Shown piece by piece: positions 1 to 5,946 of a stretch of 7,797 nucleotides of DNA (position 1 is the stretch's first letter; every line of letters starts with the position of its first letter). Source of the stretch: Ruminococcus sp. (GTDB lineage: Bacteria; Bacillota; Clostridia; Oscillospirales; Ruminococcaceae). The notes under the pieces were generated by a model. That model did not search any database. It was not told the origin of the DNA and worked only from the letters and a program-made list of their open reading frames with translations. Where the stretch lies: NCBI GenBank assembly GCA_003446315.1, contig DMBA01000273.1:1-7797 (forward strand), read 5' to 3'. The position numbers and the translations under genes were made by a program.

Positions 1-77
1 CTCTCTCCTTACCCCATCCTCTCTGGTTGCTCCCCCATGGTTTCTGTTTTTCCTTGGCATGCAATTGTATTTATTTC

Positions 78-105
78 GCAATATACTTCTGTTATATGCA
101 ATATA
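78..105. repeat. Short AT-rich direct repeat and palindrome upstream of the rmuC promoter
   Basis: GCAATATA occurs at 78-85 and again at 98-105, exactly 20 bases apart, and the second copy lies in the palindrome TATAT-GCA-ATATA (93-105). A related GCAATTGTAT stands at 61-70. Two turns of helix between copies would suit a dimeric regulator just upstream of the rmuC promoter, but such AT-rich words are common by chance. Nothing else is visible in 1-140 except a minus-strand AAGGAG at 5-10, which could be the ribosome binding site of a divergent gene starting left of the window. Confidence 0.2.
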
Positions 106-141
106 TTCCGGTGCAAAAAGCCGCTTTCTATGCTTCTGACA

Positions 142-170
142 TTGCTTTTTTTTGCTGTTTTTGGTATAAT
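142..170 (+). promoter_or_regulatory. Sigma-A type promoter for rmuC
   Basis: TTGCTT (142-147) is followed after 17 bases by a perfect TATAAT (165-170), preceded by the extended -10 element TG at 162-163. Transcription would start near 177, giving a leader of only about 20 nt before the rmuC start at 199. The -35 box matches the consensus at four of six positions; the -10 box, extended element and spacing are ideal. Confidence 0.7.
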
Positions 171-198
171 AAAGAGAAAAAACGGAAAGAGGTAAAAT

Positions 199-1455
199 AT
201 GGAGATATTTTTTGCGATTTGCGCGGTTTTGGTCATTTCTCTGCAAATTTTGCTGATTTGGCTGCTTTTACACAGCAAAACAGGTCGAATTCCGGAATTG
301 CTGAAGCGTATGCAGCATGAGGAGCAAAAACTGCGGAAAGAACAATCCGCACAAACAAATGAGACCATCGAACTTTCCATGAAAATGGTCAGCGATCATA
401 TTTCACAGAATCAGACTCAGACAAGAGAAACAACAGCCGTTCAGCTCCGGCAGTTTGAGGAGCGTATTCAGGGTCTGGAATCCGCAAATGCACGCGCCAT
501 GTCCATGCTGCGGGAGACTGTCTCACAGCAAATGGATCAGCTTCGCACGCAAAATGACAAAAGATTGGAAGAAATCCGGAAAACAGTCGATGAGAACTTG
601 CAGGAGCATCTGGAAACGAAGATGAATGAGAGCTTTCGGCGCGTAACCGAGAGTCTGGAAGCAGTCTATCGCGGGCTTGGCGAGATGAAAACACTTGCCG
701 CAGATGTCGGGGGATTGAAGCGCGTGCTGAGCAATGTGAAAACACGCGGTACGCTGGGCGAGATCCAGCTTTCCGGCATTTTGCAGGAGATTTTAGCGCC
801 GGAACAATATGAGGAGAACGTGGAAACTGTGCCCGGAAGCGGTAAAAGAGTCGAATTTGCGATCAAATTGCCAACGGATCACGGCAAACCGGTCTATCTC
901 CCGATCGACTCCAAATTCCCTGCCGATTGCTATATGCAGCTTCTCGATGCACAGGAATCCGGTGACCGGCAGGCGATCGAAACGGCACAGGCTGCTCTCC
1001 GTCAGCGCATCCTTGGCTTTGCAAAGGATATTCATAATAAGTATTTGCATGAGCCGGAAACAACCGCTTTCGGCATCATGTTTTTGCCGTTTGAAGGGCT
1101 TTATTCTGAGGTCGTGCGCAGCGGTTTGACCGAGCTTTTGCAGCAGAAATACAGCGTCAATGTTGCAGGCCCTTCCACAATGGCTGCTATGCTCAATGCA
1201 CTCTATATGGGCTTCCGGACACTGGCAATCCAGAAGCAATCCGATCAGGTGTGGCAGATCCTGAGCGGCGTGAAAGAGGAATTCGGAAAGTTTGAGGATG
1301 CCTTGAACGGTACACGCAAAAAGCTCGATGCTGCTGGAAAAGAACTCGATCAGCTTGTGGGTGTCCGTACACGCGCGATCAATAAAAAACTTGCTGAGAT
1401 CGGCTCCGATCTGCCGCTTGCTGCCGGCTCGGATTCATCCCGAATCTACGATTGA
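199..1455 (+). CDS. rmuC: RmuC family DNA recombination protein
   Basis: This 418-residue protein is a complete RmuC homologue. RmuC of E. coli limits DNA inversions at short inverted repeats, and the family is regarded as related to PD-(D/E)xK nucleases; its biochemistry is poorly known. Visible in order: one hydrophobic membrane anchor (about residues 3-24), a long Gln/Glu-rich coiled coil (about 35-150), then the RmuC domain. That domain carries the signature LSNVKTRGTLGE (177-188) and the segment around E219 followed by PIDSKFP, where D237-S-K239 would be the (D/E)xK pair. The tail after about 400 is polar. The ATG at 199 is preceded by AAAGAGGT (186-193), a good ribosome binding site. 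The gene has its own promoter and looks monocistronic, although no clear terminator follows, so some readthrough into the ATPase operon is possible. I infer no functional link to that operon. The reading frame is intact. Confidence 0.93.
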   Translation: MEIFFAICAVLVISLQILLIWLLLHSKTGRIPELLKRMQHEEQKLRKEQSAQTNETIELSMKMVSDHISQNQTQTRETTAVQLRQFEERIQGLESANARAMSMLRETVSQQMDQLRTQNDKRLEEIRKTVDENLQEHLETKMNESFRRVTESLEAVYRGLGEMKTLAADVGGLKRVLSNVKTRGTLGEIQLSGILQEILAPEQYEENVETVPGSGKRVEFAIKLPTDHGKPVYLPIDSKFPADCYMQLLDAQESGDRQAIETAQAALRQRILGFAKDIHNKYLHEPETTAFGIMFLPFEGLYSEVVRSGLTELLQQKYSVNVAGPSTMAAMLNALYMGFRTLAIQKQSDQVWQILSGVKEEFGKFEDALNGTRKKLDAAGKELDQLVGVRTRAINKKLAEIGSDLPLAAGSDSSRIYD

Positions 1456-1474
1456 GAAAACAGTCTGCAATGAC

Positions 1475-1503
1475 TTGACTTTTGTCCTAAATTGGAGTAT
1501 AAT
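1475..1503 (+). promoter_or_regulatory. Strong sigma-A promoter of the V-type ATPase operon
   Basis: TTGACT (1475-1480) and TATAAT (1498-1503) are separated by exactly 17 bases, matching the consensus at 11 of 12 positions. Transcription would begin near 1510, leaving a leader of about 168 nt before the first gene at 1678. The -35 box begins only 20 bases after the rmuC stop, with no convincing terminator between. No other promoter of this quality was noticed inside the operon, so all ATPase subunits probably depend on it. Confidence 0.85.
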
Positions 1504-1509
1504 GTGTCT

Positions 1510-1677
1510 ATGTTTCAGAATCTTTTTGTTTGTGCAGGTTTCTGAAATGTTCCGGCATTTTGACCTGTCGGAACCGGTTTTATGCCGGTGAATCTGCATG
1601 TTTTTTGTGCAGTTTTTATCGGAATATAGGCAAAATGCATAAAAACTGCGTATCATCAACAGAAAGGAGCAGCAGCG
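1510..1677 (+). promoter_or_regulatory. Structured 5' leader of the ATPase operon, candidate riboswitch or attenuator
   Basis: This non-coding leader holds several complementary segments. P1 pairs 1510-1520 with 1540-1550, including a perfect 8-bp core TTTCAGAA/TTCTGAAA, at the very 5' end. P2 pairs 1549-1557 with 1566-1574 (9 bp, one G-U). P3 pairs ACCGG (1573-1577) with CCGGT (1585-1589). P4 pairs 1594-1599 with 1607-1612 and is followed by five T. An alternative P2' pairs CCGGCAT (1552-1558) with ATGCCGG (1582-1588), excluding P2 and P3. A perfect 11-bp helix pairs 1609-1619 with 1639-1649, excluding P4. The pairings are read directly from the sequence; the switch is inference. The ribosome binding site AAAGGAG (1663-1669) lies outside all of these helices. 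I could not assign the leader to a known RNA family. Confidence 0.5.
1594..1617 (+). terminator. Weak terminator-like hairpin within the operon leader
   Basis: CTGCAT (1594-1599) pairs with GTGCAG (1607-1612), with one G-U pair and a 7-base T-rich loop, and is directly followed by TTTTT (1613-1617). This is the layout of an intrinsic terminator, but the stem is short (five Watson-Crick pairs and one wobble), so full termination is unlikely without help. Its 3' arm and T-run are captured by the competing 11-bp helix 1609-1619/1639-1649, the usual relationship of terminator and antiterminator. Termination here would cut the ATPase mRNA before any gene. Confidence 0.28.
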
Positions 1678-1998
1678 ATGGATCAGACTATCCGAAAAAT
1701 ACTGGAGCTGGATGCAGCAACCGAAGAAAAACTCGGTGCGGCAGAACAAAAATGCCGCGATCAGTTGACCGAAGCCCGGAAACAGGCTGCCGCCATCAAA
1801 CAGGCTCAGAAGCATCAGACCCGCGATACCATCATTGAGATGGAAGAACAGATGCGAACCGAAACAGAACAGAAAATTGCGGAAATGCGCGGAAAATATG
1901 ACCGCCGTGCAGACAGTATGACAAAACAGTTTGCTGCACAGCATGATGCACTTCTCGAAACACTGTTTCAGGAAACACTGCGGGAAGCGGAGGCGTAA
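1678..1998 (+). CDS. ntpF: V-type ATPase peripheral-stalk coiled-coil subunit (G/H type)
   Basis: A 106-residue protein that is almost all charged, Gln-, Glu-, Lys- and Ala-rich helix with no membrane segment. Length, composition and position as first gene of the operon match the small coiled-coil stalk subunit called G in Thermus, H in archaea and NtpF in Enterococcus. In those enzymes it twists around subunit E to form the peripheral stalks tying the soluble head to membrane subunit I and resisting rotation. There is no catalytic motif, and low-complexity coiled coils diverge fast, so the assignment rests on context as much as on sequence. The ATG has a strong AAAGGAG (1663-1669) eight bases upstream. 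Its presumed partner E is encoded four genes later, not next to it. The stop is followed after three bases by ntpC, whose ribosome binding site GGAGG (1989-1993) lies inside this gene, so the two are probably translationally coupled. Confidence 0.8.
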   Translation: MDQTIRKILELDAATEEKLGAAEQKCRDQLTEARKQAAAIKQAQKHQTRDTIIEMEEQMRTETEQKIAEMRGKYDRRADSMTKQFAAQHDALLETLFQETLREAEA

Positions 1999-2001
1999 CC
2001 G

Positions 2002-3054
2002 ATGCCGAAGAATCATCAGGCAACCGCTGCCGCCATTCGCACCGCTTACGGTCACAGACTCCGCGCTGCCGATTACCGCGATCTGATGAATCTGCATTCT
2101 GTCACGGAGATCGTTGCCTTTCTCAAGGAAACGGATGCTTACGGCGAATTGCTGCACGGTCTGGAACCTGCTTATACACACCGCGGTTATCTGGAAGTTC
2201 TGCTGAAACGAAATCTGTTTACACAGTGCCTGCACTTCTGCGGGCTGGAACATTTGCAGAATACGCCGTTTTTCCGCTTTTTTATCTATGATTATGAGAT
2301 CCGGGAGCTGATGAAGAAAATTCAGCTCATGCCCAACGGTGTGCAGGCTTATGTTTCTGCTATGGATGCATGGGTCGCACCGTATCTCAGCTTTTCTCAG
2401 GATGCGCTCGCACGCGCAGAAACCGCTGATGCAGTCATCGAAGCCGTTGCGCAGACGCCCTATGCTGCGGTGCTCCGGAAACTGCGTAAAAACGGCGTAC
2501 TCTCTGAGCAGTATACACAGTGTGAGATCGCTCTGCGTGCCTGCTGTCTGGAACGGATCCTCGAAGAAGCAGAGAAAACCGTCAAGGGCGATGATCTCGA
2601 TGCACTGAAAAAACTGATCGGCGAGCAGGTCGATCTCATCAATCTCATCAATGCATATCGCCTGAAATCCGTGTTCCGGGCAGACGGCGAGACACTCAAA
2701 AGCATGATGCTGCCCATTGCAGGCAGACTGCCCAAACGTGTCTGCGAGGAACTCTATACGGCACCTGACCCGGCTGCCTTTCTGGATGTGCTCAAATCGA
2801 CCCGCTACGGCAGACTGATGAACGGGCTGGAATTGCCCGATGCAACCGAATCTGTGCGGCTGGAACATGCCTTCCAGATGCTGCGGCAGAAAAGTGCACG
2901 CAAAGCACTCCATTTCTCCGGTCATGCTGCCGTCAGCCTCTATGCGGTGCATGTGCTCTATCAGATCGAAGTGCAGAACCTCATTACCATTATTGAAGGC
3001 ATCCGATACGGAAAACCCGTATCCTACATGCAGTCTTTGTTAATCATGGAATGA
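2002..3054 (+). CDS. ntpC: V-type ATPase subunit C (central stalk to rotor ring socket)
   Basis: A 350-residue soluble, mostly helical protein of the V/A-ATPase C family (eukaryotic subunit d), near the usual length of about 330-360. In this family subunit C is a funnel-shaped socket that sits on the K ring and receives the D/F shaft, passing torque between head and membrane. Family-like features include the start, where an AYGHRLRAADYRDLMNL stretch is followed by a VTEIVAFLKETDAYGELL-like helix (about residues 15-52), then repeated helical blocks with aromatic and Arg/Lys residues, ending with VQNLITIIEGIRYGK close to the C-terminus. No signal peptide or membrane segment is seen. The ATG at 2002 is eight bases after GGAGG (1989-1993). 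The stop lies inside a hairpin (3048-3081) that separates it from ntpI. In Enterococcus this gene follows ntpE; here it precedes ntpI. Confidence 0.93.
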   Translation: MPKNHQATAAAIRTAYGHRLRAADYRDLMNLHSVTEIVAFLKETDAYGELLHGLEPAYTHRGYLEVLLKRNLFTQCLHFCGLEHLQNTPFFRFFIYDYEIRELMKKIQLMPNGVQAYVSAMDAWVAPYLSFSQDALARAETADAVIEAVAQTPYAAVLRKLRKNGVLSEQYTQCEIALRACCLERILEEAEKTVKGDDLDALKKLIGEQVDLINLINAYRLKSVFRADGETLKSMMLPIAGRLPKRVCEELYTAPDPAAFLDVLKSTRYGRLMNGLELPDATESVRLEHAFQMLRQKSARKALHFSGHAAVSLYAVHVLYQIEVQNLITIIEGIRYGKPVSYMQSLLIME

Positions 3055-3081
3055 CGGCAGTCCGTAATGATGCCGGATTCC
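3048..3081 (+). other. Intercistronic hairpin at the ntpC stop codon
   Basis: GGAAT (3048-3052) pairs with ATTCC (3077-3081) and CGGCA (3055-3059) with TGCCG (3071-3075), separated by a small GA/G internal loop; the terminal loop is 11 bases. It overlaps the ntpC TGA and ends ten bases before the ntpI ribosome binding site. There is no T-run after it, so it is not a terminator. It could act as an mRNA processing or stability element, or slow reinitiation at ntpI. Confidence 0.4.
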
Positions 3082-3103
3082 GAAACTTACAGGGGGTGTT
3101 ACC

Positions 3104-5056
3104 TTGTCCATTGAAAAGCTGGAGCTTGTCAGCATTGCAGGTTCGGCAGACCGTCTGAATGACGCGATCGCCGCATGTCTGCAAAGCGGCGTGTTCCACA
3201 TCGAAAATGCCGGAAAGCTGCTCGGCGCTGCTGAGGATTCCGGCGGAAGCCGTATGGAACATGATCCCTTCGCAGAACCGCTGAAAGCATTGCTGGAGCT
3301 TGATCTGCGGCAGATCAGCATCGGATCGGATCCGCCGGACAGATCCTATTCGCCGGAACAGATCATGCAGGAAACCAACCGGATCTCCGATAAACTGCAC
3401 GATGTCCGGGAAGGTCTGACCCGTTCCCGCAAACAGGTTGCAGAATATGAAAGCGCTGCCATTCACCTGAAAAATCTCTCCGGTTCCGACCTCGACCTCG
3501 GAGAGCTGACAAAATGCAGACATATTCTCTACCGCTTCGGCCGTATGCCGGAAGAAAATGTGCAGAAGCTCGATTTCTACAGCGATGACGGCTTTATCTT
3601 CCAAGCCTATCATACCGCGCATGAATACGTCTGGGGCTTCTATTTCGCTACAAAAGAACGCATCCTTTCTGCGGATGCCATCATGAAAGGGCTGCTCTTT
3701 GAACGCTTTGAACTGCCGCCCGATCTGAACGGTACACCGGAGCAGGCACTCAAAGAACTCCAGATCAAGCTCACCGAAACAAAAGCAGAGCTTGCTAAGC
3801 TCGAAAAGGCTGAGCATGAGATCTATGAAAAAGAAGGCGCGGCACTCGGCAGCATGTATCGCTATGCAAAATATCAGAATGAGGTCAGCAAACTGCGTGC
3901 ACAGTGCATCCAGACCTCTGACAAATTCAATCTGATGGGCTATGTGCCCGTTTCGGATAAGGATACATTCCGCAAAGCTATCGAAAAGGTGCCGGAGCTC
4001 AGCGTCAGCTATGAAGCACCGTGGACCAATTCCAAGGTGCAGCCGCCTGTCCGCCTCAAAAACGGCTGGTTCTCCAAACCGTTTAATATGTTTGTGGAGA
4101 TGTACGGTCTGCCAAATTATAACGGCTATAATCCCACAACGCTCCTTGCTGTTACTTATACGCTTATGTTCGGCATCATGTTCGGTGATCTGGGTCAGGG
4201 ACTGCTGCTCGCTGTGATCGGTATTTTCCTTGATAAGGTCAAACATGTGCAGCTCGGTGCCATTATGGCGCGAATCGGCTTCTCCAGCGCCGTTTTCGGT
4301 GCACTTTACGGTTCCGTCTTCGGCTTTGAGGAAGCACTGGATCCGCTTTATGAGAATCTCGGAATCCCGTTCCTGCCGCTGAAGGCAATGGAGAATACCA
4401 ATACCATTATCTTCGGTGCGGTCGGCATCGGCTCGGTCATCATCGTCATTTCGATCCTCGTCAATATCTGCGTGCGGATGAAACAGCGCAATTACGATGA
4501 AGCCGTGTTCGGCAATAACGGCATTGCAGGTCTTGTCTTCTATGCAGGGCTGCTGCTGATCGTGCTCGGCATCCTGACCGGTCATAAGTTTGCAACGGCT
4601 CCCGTCATCATTCTGATGCTCGTGCTGCCGCTGCTGATGATGTTCTTCCGGGAACCGCTTGGTCATATGCTTGCGCATAAACACTACGAAATGCCCGGCA
4701 TCGGCGACTTCATCGCTTCGAATTTCTTCGAGTGCTTTGAATTCTTCCTCGGCTATGCAACCAATACGCTCTCCTTTATCCGTGTGGGCGGCTTCGTCTT
4801 CTCCCATGTCGGTCTGATGAGCGTGGTCATGCTGCTTTCCGAAATGATCGGAAAGGATCATAAATCTATTCTGACAATTGTCATCGGCAACCTGTTTGTA
4901 ATGTGTCTGGAAGGACTCATCGTCGGCATTCAGGTGCTGCGTCTGGAATTCTATGAGGTCTTCTCCCGCTGCTATGACGGCGACGGCAAGCCCTTTACAC
5001 CGGTCACCGTTACATTCGATGACTTTTCTGAAACACAGTCCGAACAGACTGCTTAA
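3104..5056 (+). CDS. ntpI: V-type ATPase membrane subunit I (a-subunit)
   Basis: A 650-residue homologue of NtpI and eukaryotic subunit a, the stator holding the two ion half-channels against the K ring. The first about 325 residues are soluble, with coiled-coil stretches near 90-120 and 215-270, and form the arm that binds the peripheral stalks. About eight membrane helices follow between roughly 343 and 612. Diagnostic motifs are FGDLGQG (360-366), TNTLSFIRVGGF with R560, and IQVLRLEFYE with R613. Arginines at these two sites in the family face the ring carboxylate and separate the half-channels. Length is typical. Translation most likely begins at TTG 3104, seven bases after AGGGGG (3091-3096): the two nearby upstream ATGs (3067, 3070) are out of frame and the next in-frame Met is residue 51, inside the conserved N-terminal domain. 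The TTG may restrain expression of a subunit needed once per complex. The frame is intact. Confidence 0.96.
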   Translation: MSIEKLELVSIAGSADRLNDAIAACLQSGVFHIENAGKLLGAAEDSGGSRMEHDPFAEPLKALLELDLRQISIGSDPPDRSYSPEQIMQETNRISDKLHDVREGLTRSRKQVAEYESAAIHLKNLSGSDLDLGELTKCRHILYRFGRMPEENVQKLDFYSDDGFIFQAYHTAHEYVWGFYFATKERILSADAIMKGLLFERFELPPDLNGTPEQALKELQIKLTETKAELAKLEKAEHEIYEKEGAALGSMYRYAKYQNEVSKLRAQCIQTSDKFNLMGYVPVSDKDTFRKAIEKVPELSVSYEAPWTNSKVQPPVRLKNGWFSKPFNMFVEMYGLPNYNGYNPTTLLAVTYTLMFGIMFGDLGQGLLLAVIGIFLDKVKHVQLGAIMARIGFSSAVFGALYGSVFGFEEALDPLYENLGIPFLPLKAMENTNTIIFGAVGIGSVIIVISILVNICVRMKQRNYDEAVFGNNGIAGLVFYAGLLLIVLGILTGHKFATAPVIILMLVLPLLMMFFREPLGHMLAHKHYEMPGIGDFIASNFFECFEFFLGYATNTLSFIRVGGFVFSHVGLMSVVMLLSEMIGKDHKSILTIVIGNLFVMCLEGLIVGIQVLRLEFYEVFSRCYDGDGKPFTPVTVTFDDFSETQSEQTA

Positions 5057-5068
5057 TGAAACATTTTT

Positions 5069-5075
5069 AGGAGGT
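5069..5075 (+). promoter_or_regulatory. Consensus ribosome binding site of ntpK
   Basis: AGGAGGT is a full match to the anti-Shine-Dalgarno core, eight bases (from the last G of AGGAGG) before the ATG at 5083, in an unstructured AT-rich gap of 26 bases. It is the strongest site in the operon and precedes the only subunit needed in about ten copies per complex, which fits translation rate being tuned to stoichiometry. It also fixes the ntpK start. Confidence 0.8.
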
Positions 5076-5082
5076 ATCTACC

Positions 5083-5535
5083 ATGTCTGGTTTTGAAATT
5101 GCGGAGCTCATCCTGCTCCCGCTGATGTTGACTGCTATGCTCGCTCTGCCCGTGATCGCTGCGATCAAAAAGAAGAAATCCGGCAAATCTATGCGCCGTG
5201 CCATGATTACCAATCTCTGCGGCTTTGCTGCCGTGATGCTCTGTGCGATCATTCTTCCGCTGGGCGGCTTCGTTTCCGCTGCCGAAACAACTGAGGCTGC
5301 TGCTTCTGCTGCAAGCGGTTCTGCTGCCGGTCTTGGCTACCTCGCTGCTGCACTCGCTGTCGGTCTTGGTTCCATCGGATGCGGTATCGCCGTCGGTAAT
5401 GCGGCTCCGGCTGCAATCGGTGCAACTGCCGAAGAACCGAAGTCTTTCGCAAAGGCTCTGATCTTCGTTGCACTGGGCGAAGGTGTTGCGATCTACGGTC
5501 TGCTGATCGCAATTATGATCCTCTCCAAGCTGTGA
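5083..5535 (+). CDS. ntpK: V-type ATPase rotor ring subunit K with extra N-terminal two-helix module
   Basis: This 150-residue proteolipid forms the rotating membrane ring that carries the ion. Residues about 80-150 are one classic ring hairpin: a Gly/Ala helix with GLGSIGCGIAVGNAAPAAIG, a polar loop (TAEEPKSF) and a helix with LGEGVAIYG, in which E133 is the ion-binding carboxylate. Against E. hirae NtpK, V104 stands where Gln110 would be, and G134 and V135 replace the Thr and Gln that help bind Na+; Y138 is kept. This favours H+ coupling (inference). The first half is unusual: a hydrophobic helix (about 7-28), a basic KKKKSGKSMRR patch, then a second hydrophobic helix (about 41-64) ending VSAAE like a signal-peptidase site, then an Ala/Thr/Glu-rich linker. 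That half lacks the glycine pattern and carboxylate of a ring hairpin, so this is not the duplicated four-helix K of Enterococcus. The N-terminus may be a cleaved leader, as in Thermus, but with an added helix. Confidence 0.93.
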   Translation: MSGFEIAELILLPLMLTAMLALPVIAAIKKKKSGKSMRRAMITNLCGFAAVMLCAIILPLGGFVSAAETTEAAASAASGSAAGLGYLAAALAVGLGSIGCGIAVGNAAPAAIGATAEEPKSFAKALIFVALGEGVAIYGLLIAIMILSKL

Positions 5536-5541
5536 TCTGCG

Positions 5542-5850
5542 ATGCGCTGCTTTGTTATCAGTGACAACATCGACACGCTGATGGGCATGCGCCTTGCCGG
5601 TATGGAAGGCGTTGTGGTGCATTCCAGAGAAGAAGCCCTTTCTGCGCTCGGTGATGCCATGCACGCCGAAGGTGTCGCAGTTGTTCTTATCACAGAAAAG
5701 CTCGCTGCTCTCTGCGGTGCAGAGGTTCAGGAACTGAAAGAACGTGCTTCACAGCCGCTGCTGGTCATCATTCCCGACCGGCACGGCACTTCCGATATGA
5801 CTGCCGCTATTTCCCGCTATCTCGCGGAAACAGTCGGGATTCATATCTGA
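5542..5850 (+). CDS. ntpG: V-type ATPase central-stalk subunit F
   Basis: A 102-residue soluble protein matching subunit F of V/A-ATPases (NtpG in Enterococcus), normally about 100 residues. It binds subunit D in the rotating shaft and can modulate ATP hydrolysis. The N-terminal signature VISDNIDTLMGMRLAGMEG (residues 5-23) is diagnostic. Alternating hydrophobic strands (GVAVVLITEKLA, PLLVIIPDR) show the expected alpha/beta fold resembling a receiver domain. The start at 5542 lies six bases after the ntpK stop, and I see no Shine-Dalgarno sequence in front of it, so translation probably depends on ribosomes finishing ntpK. Some nomenclatures call this atpF; it should not be confused with the G/H-type coiled coil called NtpF at the head of the operon. 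A 119-base gap follows before ntpE. Confidence 0.93.
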   Translation: MRCFVISDNIDTLMGMRLAGMEGVVVHSREEALSALGDAMHAEGVAVVLITEKLAALCGAEVQELKERASQPLLVIIPDRHGTSDMTAAISRYLAETVGIHI

Positions 5851-5896
5851 TATTTGCAGATCCCTGCATGGTTTGCAGGTCAGAATTCGAATTTCG

Positions 5897-5946
5897 CATT
5901 CCGAATGCAGCGGATATCCGTGCGGTATCTGCCTGTGTTCGGAATG
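5897..5946 (+). other. Long intercistronic RNA hairpin before ntpE
   Basis: The 119-base gap between subunits F and E contains one near-perfect hairpin. Positions 5897-5909 pair with 5934-5946 (13 bp, two G-U). After one bulged C (5933), 5910-5916 pair with 5926-5932 (7 bp, one G-U). After one bulged T (5917), CC (5918-5919) pairs with GG (5924-5925) around a GTGC loop. That makes 22 pairs in 50 nt. It ends 11 bases before the ntpE ribosome binding site and has no T-run, so it is not a normal terminator. Upstream are two copies of TTGCAG-purine-TC (5854-5861, 5874-5881), a small CCTGCA/TGCAGG hairpin (5863-5879) and the palindrome AATTCGAATT (5884-5893). Likely roles are mRNA processing, 3' end protection of the upstream segment, or a small palindromic insertion. 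Confidence 0.6.

Noticed and set aside
1462..1480. Possible rmuC terminator from AGTC/GACT repeats
   Set aside because: The stem is only four pairs, has no following T-run and overlaps the -35 box of the ATPase promoter.
1530..1838. A 102-codon plus-strand frame in the leader running into ntpF
   Set aside because: No ribosome binding site, a Cys/Arg-rich composition, and overlap in a different frame with the properly preceded ntpF. The leader is better explained as structured RNA.
1435..2952. A 505-codon open frame on the minus strand opposite ntpF and ntpC
   Set aside because: It covers two real genes and the promoter/leader, reads as a Cys-, Phe- and His-rich unstructured product, and matches no family I know. 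It is a shadow of the coding strand.
3044..4861. A 605-codon open frame on the minus strand opposite ntpI
   Set aside because: It lies antisense to a well-supported subunit I, its product is His-, Asp-, Cys- and Phe-rich with no recognisable domain, and it has no sensible start context. Codon bias in ntpI (few codons reading as stops on the reverse strand) explains it.
5884..5893. Palindrome AATTCGAATT as a possible operator or promoter element
   Set aside because: No -35/-10 pair is nearby and it lies inside an operon; it is more likely part of the structured F/E gap than a separate control site.
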